This document shows, one piece after another, positions 6,575-15,219 of a stretch of 40,263 nt of DNA. A program made the position numbers and the translations under genes. A model generated the notes under the pieces. That model was not told the DNA's origin. It searched no databases and saw nothing but the letters and a program-made list of their open reading frames with translations. This DNA is from Halobacteriales archaeon QH_10_67_22 (GTDB lineage Archaea > Halobacteriota > Halobacteria > Halobacteriales > Haloarculaceae), in the NCBI GenBank assembly GCA_003021305.1, contig PXQN01000002.1, forward strand, positions 2,263 to 42,525. Direction: 5' to 3'. Positions within the stretch are counted from its first letter, which is position 1. Every line of letters starts with the position of its first letter.

Positions 6575-8221
6575 ATGAACGCACCAGCGTGGGTAGTGGT
6601 AATTCTCGCCGCGGGAGCCTTGATTGTGACCGCGGTTCCGGGGGCGGGGCTGAGCGACGCTGAACGCGAACCCACCGTCGAATCGATCACCTACGAGGGG
6701 GAGTCGGTCGTGGTGGCGGCCGACGAACCGCTCCGTCTCTGGCGGTCGGACGGACACGAGTTCACCGTCCGGGTCGCGTCTGACGAGCGGATCGAGGAGG
6801 CGAGCGCCTGTCTCGTCGCCGAGGGCTCGGACTGGACTCGCGGCTTCGCCTGTCGGAACGGGACGCTCGCGGCCGGCGAGACGTGGACGGTTTCGCTGAC
6901 AGTCAGCGAGTGGCCGGCGGAGACGAACGGGCGAGTGTCGCTGGCCGCAGTCGTCCGCGACCGGACGAACGCGACCCGGATCGCAGAGCGGTCCCGGACT
7001 GTCGTGGTGCTTAGCCGGGACGGCGACCGTGACGAGGACGGCCTCACCAACGAGCGGGAACTGGGTCTGGGCACCGATATCGACGACCCGGACACCGACG
7101 CGGACGGGCTCGACGACGGGGTCGAGGTTACGGTCCACCACACCGATCCGACCGTCGCCGACACCGACGGCGACGGACTGCCGGACGGCCGCGAGGTCGA
7201 GGTCGGTACCACCCCCACGCGAGCCGACACCGACGGTGACGGCCTGGACGACGGTGCCGAAATCGACATGTACCAGACGAACGCGACCCAGGTGGATTCT
7301 GACGGCGACGGGCTCGCCGACGGTGAAGAGGTCACCCGGTACGACACGGATCCGACGGTGGCGGACACGGACGGGGACGGACTGGACGACGGCGCCGAAA
7401 TCAACCTCCACGACACCGACCCGGTGCGAGTCGATACCGACGGTGACGGCCTGTCGGACGCCGAGGAAGTCAGGGACTACGGGACCGACCCCACGTCCGC
7501 CGACACCGACGGGGACCGCCTGGACGACGGCGCGGAGCTCGCCGACTACGGAACCGACCCGCTGGCCTCGGATACCGACGGTGACGGCCTGGCCGACGGC
7601 GCGGAGGTCGACTTCGGTTCGGACCCGACAGACGCCACCTCGACGGCCGACCCGGGTCTCGTCGAACGGACGGGTCGGACCGTCGGCGGGAACGCACTCG
7701 CCGTCGGACTCGGTCTCGCCGTTTTAACCGGTGTGATTCTGGGCGCTCTCGCGCGGCGGCTCGGCTTCCGACTCGTCCCCGGTCGTCTGGCCGAACAGTT
7801 CACGTGGGGTGTCTCCGGGACTGGCCGGGCCTCCGAGGAAGAGCGCGCTGCAAGCGCCGAGAGTGACGAGGTGACAGCGAGTGACCCGGTCGACGACGAA
7901 TCGGCGCCTGCGGGTGGCGTCTCTCCCGGGGCCCGGTCGGAGACCGACGACGAGAACAGTTCGGAACCGTCCGAGCCGTCACCCGACATGTCGGTCATGA
8001 CCAACGAGGAACGCGTGGCGTATCTCCTCGCGGAGAACGACGGCCGGATGCTCCAGAGCGAGATGGTCGAGGCCGGCGACTGGTCGAAAGCGACGGTGAG
8101 TCGCGTCCTCTCGCGGATGGAAGAGGCCGACGCCGTCACCCGCGTCGACGTCGGTAAGGGGAACCTGGTCACGAGACCCGAGGACGAACCACCCAATGCC
8201 GAATCTCCGTTCTCGAACTGA
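6575..8221 (+). CDS. Membrane receptor: calcium-binding repeats plus winged helix
   Basis: The 548-residue protein has a signal/anchor sequence (residues 1-26). A beta-rich exported region follows (about 30-148). Then come nine tandem repeats of about 23 residues of the thrombospondin type-3 / calcium-loop kind, DTDGDGLDDGAE with small changes, spanning about residues 150-356. A transmembrane helix follows (about 371-394, NALAVGLGLAVLTGVILGAL). After an acidic linker comes a C-terminal winged helix (about 472-548: MTNEERVAYLLAENDGRMLQ, then SEMVEAGDWSKATVSRVLSR). The topology implies repeats outside the cell and a DNA-binding domain inside, that is, a one-component transmembrane regulator. 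C-terminal MarR-like helices of this kind are known in haloarchaeal membrane proteins; the combination with long calcium repeats is notable. The stop TGA overlaps a half copy of the hairpin repeat. Confidence 0.85.
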   Translation: MNAPAWVVVILAAGALIVTAVPGAGLSDAEREPTVESITYEGESVVVAADEPLRLWRSDGHEFTVRVASDERIEEASACLVAEGSDWTRGFACRNGTLAAGETWTVSLTVSEWPAETNGRVSLAAVVRDRTNATRIAERSRTVVVLSRDGDRDEDGLTNERELGLGTDIDDPDTDADGLDDGVEVTVHHTDPTVADTDGDGLPDGREVEVGTTPTRADTDGDGLDDGAEIDMYQTNATQVDSDGDGLADGEEVTRYDTDPTVADTDGDGLDDGAEINLHDTDPVRVDTDGDGLSDAEEVRDYGTDPTSADTDGDRLDDGAELADYGTDPLASDTDGDGLADGAEVDFGSDPTDATSTADPGLVERTGRTVGGNALAVGLGLAVLTGVILGALARRLGFRLVPGRLAEQFTWGVSGTGRASEEERAASAESDEVTASDPVDDESAPAGGVSPGARSETDDENSSEPSEPSPDMSVMTNEERVAYLLAENDGRMLQSEMVEAGDWSKATVSRVLSRMEEADAVTRVDVGKGNLVTRPEDEPPNAESPFSN

Positions 8222-8262
8222 TAGTGATTATTGTCGCGATTTACGACTGTCGTCCAAACAAT
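8221..8262 (+). repeat. Half copy of the 82-bp hairpin element
   Basis: ATAGTGATTATTGT (8221-8234) is the exact 14-bp end of the element found complete at 15219-15300 and 25816-25897. The next bases (GCGATTTACGAC) match the inner sequence of the 25.8-kb copy. The match fades after about 8255 and there is no right end. As with the two full copies, it starts at the stop codon of the preceding gene. Confidence 0.55.
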
Positions 8263-8267
8263 GTGGT

Positions 8268-8435
8268 ATGCACATCGACACGAAGAGTACGCCTGCGAAC
8301 GACCACGCGGCGACGGAGACGGAGGTTTCGGGTCGACTCGTGGCGGCGGTGTCGCCGGCGGTCGAACGGGCATCTAGTGCGTTCGACGACACGGCACGGG
8401 AGGTGCTGGCCGACGCCGGGATCAGCGACCGTTGA
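8268..8435 (+). CDS. Small acidic protein, possibly frameshifted
   Basis: A 55-codon frame from ATG 8268: it reads THIS-rich polar sequence first, then SGRLVAAVSPAVERASSAF and DDTAREVLADAGISDR, a helical segment that looks like real protein. The stop falls where a second coding-like frame begins (8430-8598, VERVGRFLPVLLDWPTGVTT). The two may have been one gene with a frameshift at about 8430. The element half copy lies just upstream. I do not recognise a family. Confidence 0.4.
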   Translation: MHIDTKSTPANDHAATETEVSGRLVAAVSPAVERASSAFDDTAREVLADAGISDR

Positions 8436-8598
8436 GCGGGTCGGCCGGTTCCTGCCGGTGCTGCTCGACTGGCCGACGGGCGTCACGACCACCGAGGACG
8501 CCTTTCTGGTGCTTGACGACTGGTACGATATCCACTCGGACGTGATTCGGTTACGCCATGCCCTCACAGAACGCCTGTCTCACAGTCTGAATCTGTAG
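8430..8598 (+). other. Orphan coding-like frame, possible downstream half
   Basis: In a different frame from the 55-residue protein, the sequence reads VERVGRFLPVLLDWPTGVTT, TEDAFLVLDDWYDIHSDVIR and LRHALTERLSHSLNL, then stops at TAG. Hydrophobic and charged residues alternate as in a helical domain. There is no start codon at its beginning. It could be the shifted C-terminus of the preceding small gene or an independent fragment. Confidence 0.25.
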
Positions 8599-8771
8599 AG
8601 ATGATATCGTGGTGTGTAACAAAGTCACGTCCGAGTGGATAGCCTCCACCGTCGCCATGCCGGGAACGTGACCGAGGTCGAGACCACGACCGGTGGCGTC
8701 TCGCGGTTCGGCGTCCGGTGAGCGGGCGGGCCGGACGACTCCGCTTCACTTTCACCGCGCTCGCGACACCT
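8599..8771. other. Intergenic region before mre11
   Basis: I see no gene, RNA or strong hairpin here. Short frames are interrupted. The region ends in the mre11 promoter. Confidence 0.4.
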
Positions 8772-8779
8772 CTTTAATG
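8772..8779 (+). promoter_or_regulatory. TATA-like box of mre11-rad50
   Basis: CTTTAAT lies 24-30 bases before ATG 8803, the right distance for a leaderless mre11-rad50 transcript. The flanks are GC-rich. Confidence 0.5.
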
Positions 8780-8802
8780 CGGGCTGGCATAGCGGGTGAC
8801 AG

Positions 8803-10035
8803 ATGACACACGTGATACACACCGGGGACACGCACCTCGGGTACCGGCAGTATCACCGGTCGGAGCGCAGGGAGGATTTCCTCGACGCGTTCCGCCAGGT
8901 GGCCGCCGACGCCGTCGACAACGACGTCGAGGCCGTCGTCCACGCCGGCGACCTCTTCCACGACCGTAGACCACAACTCGGCGACATCATGGGGGCGCTG
9001 TCGGTACTGGAGACACTCGACGACGCCGATATCCCCTTTCTTGCTGTCGTGGGCAACCACGAGGCCAAGCGGTCAGGGCAGTGGCTCGACCTGTTCGAGT
9101 CGCTGGGCCTCGCGACACGACTGGGTCCGGATCCGGTCGTGGTCGGCGACACCGCCTTCTACGGGCTGGACTTCGTCCCGCGGGCACAGCGCGACGGGTT
9201 CGACCCCGACTTCGAGCCACACGCCGCCGCCCACGCCGCCCTCGTCACTCACGGGCTGTTCGAGCCCTTTGACTTCGGGGAGTGGGACCCTCGGGAGATC
9301 ACCGACCCCGCGGCGGTCGAGTTCGACGCGCTGTTGCTCGGGGACAACCACCACCCCGAGACGGCACAGGTCGCGGACACCTGGGTGACCTACTGTGGGT
9401 CGACCGAGCGCGCCAGCACGGCCGAACGCGAGGACAGGGGGTACAACCTCGTCACCTTCGACGACGGGGTCGACATCCGGCGCCGCGGGCTCGACACCCG
9501 CGAGTTCGTCTACGCCGAAGTCGAACTCACCGAGCGCGACAGCGCCGAGCGTGTCCGCGAGCGGGTCGGGGAGTACGACCTCGACGGGGCCGTGGTGGTG
9601 GTCGACGTCGACGGCGAGGGCGAGCCGGTCACCCCGGCCCGCGTCGAGGAGTACGCCCTCGACCAGGGCGCGCTGGTCGCCCGCGTCACCGACCACCGCG
9701 AGACCCCCGACGACGCCGAGCGCGAGGTGAGTTTCGCCGACCCCGACGACGCCGTCCGCGAGCGCGTCCACGAACTGGGCCTGAGCGAGGCCGCCCGCGG
9801 TATCGACGAGACAGTCCGCGCGAGCAAGGTCGCCGACACGAACGTCGCCGACAACGTGCAGTCCCGCGTCGAAGGACTCCTGGAGGACGGCGAGTTCGAC
9901 GCGTTCGCCGCCGCCGACTCCGGAGACAAGGGTTCGGCCCCCGACTCGACGGCCGATTCGACGGACGAGCCGACGACCGAGGCGGCGAGCGACGGTGGGG
10001 CCGACGAGGACGCGACGCTGGGTGATTTCGCGTGA
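8803..10035 (+). CDS. mre11: DNA double-strand break repair nuclease Mre11
   Basis: Mre11 is a Mn-dependent nuclease that works with Rad50 on DNA ends and during recombination. The 410-residue protein has all phosphoesterase motifs: GDTHLG (Asp9, His11), HAGDLFHD (Asp50), VVGNHE (Asn85-His86), THGLF and LLGDNHHP. A capping domain and an acidic, Ser/Thr/Asp-rich tail follow (after residue 365), as is usual for haloarchaeal Mre11. Fourteen bases separate its stop from the first GTG (10040-10049) of rad50, so the two genes form an operon. The leaderless promoter fits the chosen ATG. Confidence 0.96.
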   Translation: MTHVIHTGDTHLGYRQYHRSERREDFLDAFRQVAADAVDNDVEAVVHAGDLFHDRRPQLGDIMGALSVLETLDDADIPFLAVVGNHEAKRSGQWLDLFESLGLATRLGPDPVVVGDTAFYGLDFVPRAQRDGFDPDFEPHAAAHAALVTHGLFEPFDFGEWDPREITDPAAVEFDALLLGDNHHPETAQVADTWVTYCGSTERASTAEREDRGYNLVTFDDGVDIRRRGLDTREFVYAEVELTERDSAERVRERVGEYDLDGAVVVVDVDGEGEPVTPARVEEYALDQGALVARVTDHRETPDDAEREVSFADPDDAVRERVHELGLSEAARGIDETVRASKVADTNVADNVQSRVEGLLEDGEFDAFAAADSGDKGSAPDSTADSTDEPTTEAASDGGADEDATLGDFA

Positions 10036-10048
10036 CGGGGTGGTCGGC

Positions 10049-12754
10049 GTGAGGTTCGACCGGGTCCGGCTCTCGAATTTCAAGTGTTACGGCGACGCCG
10101 ACCTGACGTTGAACCCGGGCGTGACGGTCATCCACGGGCTCAACGGCAGCGGGAAGTCCTCGCTGCTGGAGGCCTGTTTCTTCGCGCTGTACGGGGCGCG
10201 AGCGCTGGACACGACGCTGGACGACGTCGTCACGATCGGTGCCGACGACACGGAGGTCGAACTGTGGTTCACCCACGGCGGCGAGGAGTACCACGTCGAA
10301 CGGCGGGTCCGTGCGACGGGCGAGCGCGCCACGACCGCCAGCTGTGTGCTGGAGGCCCCCGGGGCGACTATCGAGGGTGCTCGCGACGTTCGCGCCTACG
10401 TCACCGACCTGCTCCGGATGGACGCCGAGGCGTTCGTCAACTGCGCCTACGTCCGCCAGGGCGAGGTGAACAAACTGATAAACGCCACGCCCGACGAGCG
10501 CCAGGACATGCTCGACTCGCTGCTCCAACTGGGCAAACTGGAGGACTACCGCGAGCGGGCGAGCGAGGCCCGCCGCGGCGTCGGCCGGGTCCGGGACGAC
10601 AAGCGCGGCGCGCTCGCACAGGTCGACGAACAGATCACGGAGAAAGAAGACGCCGACCCCCACGAGCGACTGAACGACCTGGAAAGCGACCTCGCCGAGG
10701 TCGAGGCCGAGATCGACAACCTCGACACACAGCACGAGAAGGCCGTCGAGACTCTCGAAGAGGCTCGCGCGGTGCTGGAAGAGTACGAGGAGAAACGCGA
10801 GGAACTGGCGGCCCTGGAATCGGATATCGAGGGTCTCCGGACCTCGATCTCGGAGACCGAACGCGAGCGCGAGGACCTGAGCGAGCGGATCGACACGCTC
10901 GAAGACGACCGGGAAGCCGCCCGCGAGGACGCCGCCGAACTACTGGCCGACACGGCCCTCGACGCGACCGACCCGTCCGAACTCGACCCCGCGGCGGTCG
11001 CCGAGCGGGTCGACCACCTCGACGAGGAGGACGACGAACTGCAGGCGGCCATCAGGACCGAGAGCGTCGAGAAGAACAAACACGACGAACGAGCAACGAC
11101 GCTCCGAGACCGTGCGGACGAACGCGAACGCGATGCCGAACAGAAGCGCGAGGAGGCCGGCGACCTCGAATCCGAGGTCGAATCGACCCGGGAGTCGCTC
11201 GCGGACCGCCGCGAGAAACTCGCCGCCCTCGACGAGGGGATCAAGCGCCTGCAGGAGGAGTTCGAGGACCTGGCCGGGGCCTTCGAGGACGCGGTCGCGT
11301 TCGGGGAGGCCGAGCCGCTCGCCGACGAGGCAGCGTCCGACCTGGAGGCCGCGAGCGAACGCGTCACGCAACTGGAGACCGAGGTCGAGGCCAAGCGCGA
11401 GGCGATCCGGGAGGCCGAGGCGCTCCGCGAGGCGGGCAAGTGTCCCGAGTGTGGCCAGGACGTCGAGGGCGCACCCCACGTCGCGACCATCGAGGAAGAG
11501 CGCGAGGAGTTGGCCGACCTGGAGTCCGACCTGGCGGCGGCCCGCGACCGCCGCGAGGCGTGTGCGGACAGGGCCGACCGAGCCGACAGACTCGTCGAGA
11601 TCCAGACCGAAGTGGCGACGCGGCGGGACAACCGCGCGAACGTCGAACAGCTCGTCGAGGAGAAGGAATCGGCCCTCGAAACGACCGTCGAAGAGGTCGA
11701 GCAGTTGCGCGCGGACGCCGCGGACCTCGAATCAGAGGCCGAACAAGACCGCGAGGCGGCCGCCGACCACGACGAGGAGGCCCAGGCTTGCACCGAGCGG
11801 ATCGCCGAGCACAACCAGGCCCGAGCCGACCTCGCGGAGCACGTCGAACGACTCGAACGCGTCGAGAGCCTGCTCGACCGGATCGACGACGCCGAGAGCG
11901 AGATCGAACGGATCCGGGAGAAACGCGACCAGCTGGCCCAGCTGAACGACGAGCGCCGCGAGACCCTGGCCGACAAGCGCGAGCAACGCGACGCCCTCGA
12001 GTCGGAGTTCGACGAGTCCCGCGTCGAGACCGCCCGCGAGGAGCGTGACCGCGCCGAAACCTACATCGAACAGGTCGAGCCGAAACTCGAGTCGTTGCGC
12101 GACCGCCGGGACTCGCTGCAGGCCGAGATCGGCGGCGTCGAGGCCGAGATCGAGGAACTCGAGTCGCTGCGCGAGCGCCGCGAGCGCCTGGCGGCGACCG
12201 TCGACCGTCTCGACTCGCTGTACGACGAAGCGGAGACCCTCCAGGAGATGTACGGCGACCTCCGGAGTCAGTTGCGACAGCGAAACGTCGAGAGCCTGGA
12301 GGCGATGCTCAACGAGACCTTCGAACTGGTCTACCAGAACAACTCCTACGCGCGGATCGAACTCTCGGGCGAGTACGAACTGACCGTCTCCCAGAAAGAC
12401 GGCGAACGGCTGGACCCCGAGCAGCTGTCGGGCGGGGAGCGGGCGCTGTTCAACCTGAGTCTGCGGTGTGCGATCTACCGACTGCTCGCCGAGGGGATCG
12501 ACGGGACGGCACCGATGCCCCCGCTCATCCTGGACGAGCCCACGGTCTTTCTCGATTCGGGCCACGTCTCCCGCCTGGTCGAACTGGTCGAGGCGATGTA
12601 CGACCACGGCGTCGAGCAGATCCTCGTCGTCAGCCACGACGAGGAACTCGTCGCCGCCGCCGACGACGTCGTCCGCGTCGAGAAAGACGCCCAGACCAAC
12701 CGTTCGACGGTCTCCCGCGAGGAACCCGCCGACCGCCTGCTCGAAGCCGATTGA
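10049..12754 (+). CDS. rad50: DNA double-strand break repair ATPase Rad50
   Basis: Rad50 is the SMC-like ATPase partner of Mre11. The 901-residue protein begins FDRVRLSNFKCYGDADLTLN and has Walker A GLNGSGKSS (near residue 30) and a Q-loop (YVRQGEVNKL). Two long coiled-coil arms flank a zinc hook (CPECGQ, Cys at about 465 and 468). The C-terminal lobe has the signature LSGGERALFNLSLR (near 792), Walker B PLILDEPTVFLD (near 826) and the switch region VVSHDEEL. Length and order are normal. GTG 10049 gives the canonical N-terminus; GTG 10040 would add three residues. No frame breaks are seen in the coiled coil. Confidence 0.96.
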   Translation: MRFDRVRLSNFKCYGDADLTLNPGVTVIHGLNGSGKSSLLEACFFALYGARALDTTLDDVVTIGADDTEVELWFTHGGEEYHVERRVRATGERATTASCVLEAPGATIEGARDVRAYVTDLLRMDAEAFVNCAYVRQGEVNKLINATPDERQDMLDSLLQLGKLEDYRERASEARRGVGRVRDDKRGALAQVDEQITEKEDADPHERLNDLESDLAEVEAEIDNLDTQHEKAVETLEEARAVLEEYEEKREELAALESDIEGLRTSISETEREREDLSERIDTLEDDREAAREDAAELLADTALDATDPSELDPAAVAERVDHLDEEDDELQAAIRTESVEKNKHDERATTLRDRADERERDAEQKREEAGDLESEVESTRESLADRREKLAALDEGIKRLQEEFEDLAGAFEDAVAFGEAEPLADEAASDLEAASERVTQLETEVEAKREAIREAEALREAGKCPECGQDVEGAPHVATIEEEREELADLESDLAAARDRREACADRADRADRLVEIQTEVATRRDNRANVEQLVEEKESALETTVEEVEQLRADAADLESEAEQDREAAADHDEEAQACTERIAEHNQARADLAEHVERLERVESLLDRIDDAESEIERIREKRDQLAQLNDERRETLADKREQRDALESEFDESRVETAREERDRAETYIEQVEPKLESLRDRRDSLQAEIGGVEAEIEELESLRERRERLAATVDRLDSLYDEAETLQEMYGDLRSQLRQRNVESLEAMLNETFELVYQNNSYARIELSGEYELTVSQKDGERLDPEQLSGGERALFNLSLRCAIYRLLAEGIDGTAPMPPLILDEPTVFLDSGHVSRLVELVEAMYDHGVEQILVVSHDEELVAAADDVVRVEKDAQTNRSTVSREEPADRLLEAD

Positions 12755-12769
12755 CTGTCCTCCCGGGGG

Positions 12770-13114
12770 TTACTCGTCGGGGTCGACCAGCGTGGCCACG
12801 GCAGTCTCGCCGTCGGCGGTCGTTTCGTAGCCGCGCTCCCCGGCCACCGTGGTTTCGGCCAGGAGGCCGGCGGCCCGGAACTCGGCGAGCATCCCGTGGA
12901 GGTCGCTCTCACAGCAGTCCAGGTCCGCGAGCAACGTCCGAACCGCGAGGGGGCCCCGCCGGTCGACCTGGACGAGCAGGCCCAGCGCCCGCTCGTCGTG
13001 TGTCGCGGTCACCGCTCGCCGGACGGGCTCGGGGACGGCCCGGCTGGCAGTCACGAGCGCCGACTCTTTCTCCAGCAGGTAGCGATTACCGTCCTCGTCA
13101 CTGACTGTCCGCAT
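12770..13114 (-). CDS. Winged-helix-like haloarchaeal protein (DUF7346-like)
   Basis: The 114-residue protein from ATG 13114 opens with MRTVSDEDGNRYLLEKESAL. A helical domain follows (PEPVRRAVTATHDERALGLL), with a winged-helix pattern (VDRRGPLAVRTLLADLDCCE, SDLHGMLAEFRAAGLLAET, then GYETTADGETAV). The shape suggests a small DNA-binding or interaction protein. In other haloarchaea a protein of this kind sits beside rad50, from memory; here it is convergent to rad50 with 15 bases between the stops. The function is unknown. Confidence 0.75.
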   Translation of the reverse strand: MRTVSDEDGNRYLLEKESALVTASRAVPEPVRRAVTATHDERALGLLVQVDRRGPLAVRTLLADLDCCESDLHGMLAEFRAAGLLAETTVAGERGYETTADGETAVATLVDPDE

Positions 13115-13140
13115 ACCTCCGAGTAGCGGGTCCCTGCCCG

Positions 13141-13548
13141 TTAGCCCTTCGGGTCGCCAGCGTCGCCGTCGGACTCGTCACTCACCGCAGTTCCGTCCGC
13201 AGTCGGGGTGTCGTCGGCCTGGTACCGGCGGTAGCGGACGACGCCGTAACCGAACACGGCGATACCGAAGGCGACGAGTCCGAGTCCGAACTCCCAGTTT
13301 CGCTCGAAGTAGACGAACATGACCCCGACGCTCACCGCGAGGAAGGCGATGTCGAGGACGACGACCAGACGCCAGAACAGGCGGACAGTCTCGCTGTCGC
13401 CCTCGGTCGCGAACTCCGTGGACGCGTCACCCGCGGGGTCGTCGACGACCGGTTCGTCGACCACCGGTCCGTCCACCTCGGGAACGTCGGGCCCGAGCGA
13501 CGGCGGGTCGGGTTCGGGGTTCTCGCGCCAGTCGTCGTCCGGTGACAC
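13141..13548 (-). CDS. Two-helix membrane protein (DUF7322-like)
   Basis: The 135-residue protein has a long acidic, Pro-rich N-terminal tail (about 55 residues, DPPSLGPDVPEVDGPVVDEP). Two transmembrane helices follow (WRLVVVLDIAFLAVSVGVMF and FGLGLVAFGIAVFGYGVVRY), then a basic RYRR stop-transfer and a disordered acidic end. It lies 26 bases upstream of the previous gene on the same strand, so the two may be co-transcribed. It is a haloarchaeal membrane protein of unknown role. The family name is from memory. Confidence 0.75.
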   Translation of the reverse strand: MSPDDDWRENPEPDPPSLGPDVPEVDGPVVDEPVVDDPAGDASTEFATEGDSETVRLFWRLVVVLDIAFLAVSVGVMFVYFERNWEFGLGLVAFGIAVFGYGVVRYRRYQADDTPTADGTAVSDESDGDAGDPKG

Positions 13549-13567
13549 ACCCGCCGTTGGCCCCGCA

Positions 13568-13580
13568 ACCGCAAAAAAGG
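13568..13580 (-). terminator. T-rich terminator candidate
   Basis: On the minus strand the sequence CCCTTTTTTGCGG follows the 35-residue gene by about 40 bases. Haloarchaeal terminators are short T-runs. It precedes the next minus-strand gene, so it could separate the two transcripts. Confidence 0.35.
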
Positions 13581-13617
13581 GTTCGTCGTCCGGTCGTGCC
13601 GTCTCGCGCTGGCGCCG

Positions 13618-13725
13618 TCACGCCATCCGCTCGACCCGGACGGCGCTGTCGGCTTCGATCCAGGCCAGCGGGTTCTCCGCGTCGTAGCTGTCCACCGTTT
13701 CGTCCCGCGTCGTGTGGTCCGTCAC
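13618..13725 (-). CDS. 35-residue haloarchaeal microprotein (DUF7331-like)
   Basis: From GTG 13725 leftward the frame reads MTDHTTRDETVDSYDAENPL, then AWIEADSAVRVERMA and a TGA stop. The polar start followed by a short YDxENPxAWIxSDxAV-like core is a pattern I recall in short haloarchaeal proteins next to the rad50 neighbourhood. Composition and codon use match the surroundings. There is no predicted enzyme domain. Confidence 0.55.
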   Translation of the reverse strand: MTDHTTRDETVDSYDAENPLAWIEADSAVRVERMA

Positions 13726-13729
13726 GGCT

Positions 13730-14025
13730 ACAGACGCCGGTATGCCACACCGTACCAAGAATCTTCCGGCCCCGTCAACTCTGACACCCGCCGGATTTCC
13801 ACACCCGGGGGAAGCTTTAATACCTTAAACGGCAGACACACAAAACTTATACCACACCATTTAACATATAATTTTTGACGATACGTCGCAATAACATACC
13901 CGATCGCTTATCATTGCGCGAACAGGTATTTGCAACTGTGCGAAGAATATAGCCGAGATCACACATGCGTGCGACAACTATGCCAGGTGGGACGACGGAA
14001 TGGGTGATAGGGCAGTCAGAACGAC
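13730..14025. promoter_or_regulatory. AT-rich regulatory region
   Basis: This is the most AT-rich stretch of the window. Several TATA-like strings occur on the plus strand: CTTTAATACC, ACTTATACC and TTTAACATATAATTTTT, the last at about 13860-13877. A small frame (ATG 13965 to TAA 14061, 32 residues, MRATTMPGGTTEWVIGQSER) overlaps the beginning of the next gene in another frame and may be an upstream ORF. I see no clear operator palindrome. The unusual composition suggests several promoters or a nucleoid-protein binding area. Confidence 0.4.
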
Positions 14026-14055
14026 GTGTCCCAGCGTGGGTACGAGGTGGTGACC

Positions 14056-15219
14056 GTGGGTAAGTCACGCGAAGGCGGAACGACGACCGGACGGACAGGG
14101 TCGAAGCCGCGTGCAATGGTCCACAAGAAGATCCTCGAAGCGGCGGCCGAAAACCCGGACGTGACGATGGACGAGCTCGCTGACGGGGTCGTCGGGGCCT
14201 CGACGGACCTCGTCGAACGGGTCCTCGACGAGTACGGGGACCCAGCGACAGCCGGCGAAACGGCCGGATCCGGCGGCGAGACCGCGGCCGGCGTCGCCGA
14301 CACGGCCCAGTCCGAGGACACGTTCGACGAGAGCGGCTCTGGGGCCGGAGAGTTGGGCTCCGAGCAGCGCGGAACGGACGCGTCCGCCGATAGGGCGACG
14401 GGACAGTCGGAGACCGAGACGACGGGGGCGGACGCAGGAACGTCCGGCGACGACCCCGCAGACAGAGAATCGAACGGAGATGAGAGCAACATGGACGAAG
14501 CGACCCCCAGCGATACGACAGACCGGGCGGACGCATCGACAATCGAAGCAGACGTCGAGGAGACGGGCGAGGAGAGGGACGCATCCGCCGTCGAAACCGA
14601 CGTTGCGGACAGGGACGAACCGATGGCAGCAGAAGACATCGGAGAAACACAGACCACGACGGTCGGAGACGACACCGCGGTCGACGGGACGACGGGTTCC
14701 GGTTCGACGCCGGTCGCTCCGGAAACGACCGACAGTCCAGAGGCTGAGGCGCTGAGCCGGAAAGAACTCGCAGTGCTCGAGGCGATAGCCGAGCATCCGG
14801 CCGCGACCCAGGCGGAACTGGCGGAGGAACTCGGCGTCAGTCGGGCGACGATCAGCAAGCGTGCCAACGGCATCGAGGGGTTCGAGTGGCGACACAGGGA
14901 CCGGTTCGTCGCGCAAACGTTAGGCACCGATCCCCGCTTCGAAGCCCAACGGGCAGTGTCCGACGGCGGCAGCGAGACTACCGGCGGTGACGCGGAGTCA
15001 CCCGAGAACCGTCTCGTCGGCGAGACCGACGCGGTGACAGACACGGCGACCAACGGAGACGCCGCTGACCCGGCGAGCGAGCCGTCCGGGTCCGTTCCGG
15101 AACTCGGGAACGAGGACCCGCGGCTGGTCCACAAGGTGTTGCGAACCTGTATGGAGTCCGACCGGTTCGAGCAAGAGGAGGAAGTCCGGCTCGTCGCCGC
15201 GATGCTGGGTTCGGACTGA
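14056..15219 (+). CDS. Acidic protein with two winged-helix-like domains
   Basis: The protein has about 387 residues. The N-terminal domain (MVHKKILEAAAENPDVTMDE, LADGVVGASTDLVERVLDEY) looks like a helix-turn-helix. About 170 residues of acidic, Ser/Thr/Asp-rich disordered linker follow. A clear winged helix comes next (LSRKELAVLEAIAEHPAATQ, AELAEELGVSRATISKRANG), then a second acidic linker and a C-terminal helical tail (PRLVHKVLRTCMESDRFEQE, EEVRLVAAMLGSD). It is likely a DNA-binding regulator. The start is uncertain: in-frame GTGs exist at 14026, 14047, 14050 and 14056, and ATG 14116 lies just before the first domain. The stop TGA coincides with the left edge of the hairpin element. Confidence 0.78.
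   Translation: MGKSREGGTTTGRTGSKPRAMVHKKILEAAAENPDVTMDELADGVVGASTDLVERVLDEYGDPATAGETAGSGGETAAGVADTAQSEDTFDESGSGAGELGSEQRGTDASADRATGQSETETTGADAGTSGDDPADRESNGDESNMDEATPSDTTDRADASTIEADVEETGEERDASAVETDVADRDEPMAAEDIGETQTTTVGDDTAVDGTTGSGSTPVAPETTDSPEAEALSRKELAVLEAIAEHPAATQAELAEELGVSRATISKRANGIEGFEWRHRDRFVAQTLGTDPRFEAQRAVSDGGSETTGGDAESPENRLVGETDAVTDTATNGDAADPASEPSGSVPELGNEDPRLVHKVLRTCMESDRFEQEEEVRLVAAMLGSD

Noticed and set aside
7029-7727. Overlapping Arg/Thr/Pro-rich frame within the calcium-repeat gene
   Set aside because: It is a shifted reading of the repeated GACACCGACGGCGAC-type DNA and mirrors the period of the true protein.
10546-11976. Long minus-strand frame inside rad50, Ser/Arg-rich
   Set aside because: Composition (Ser, Arg, Ala in repeated patterns) is that of an antisense shadow of the Glu/Arg-rich coiled coil, not a protein.
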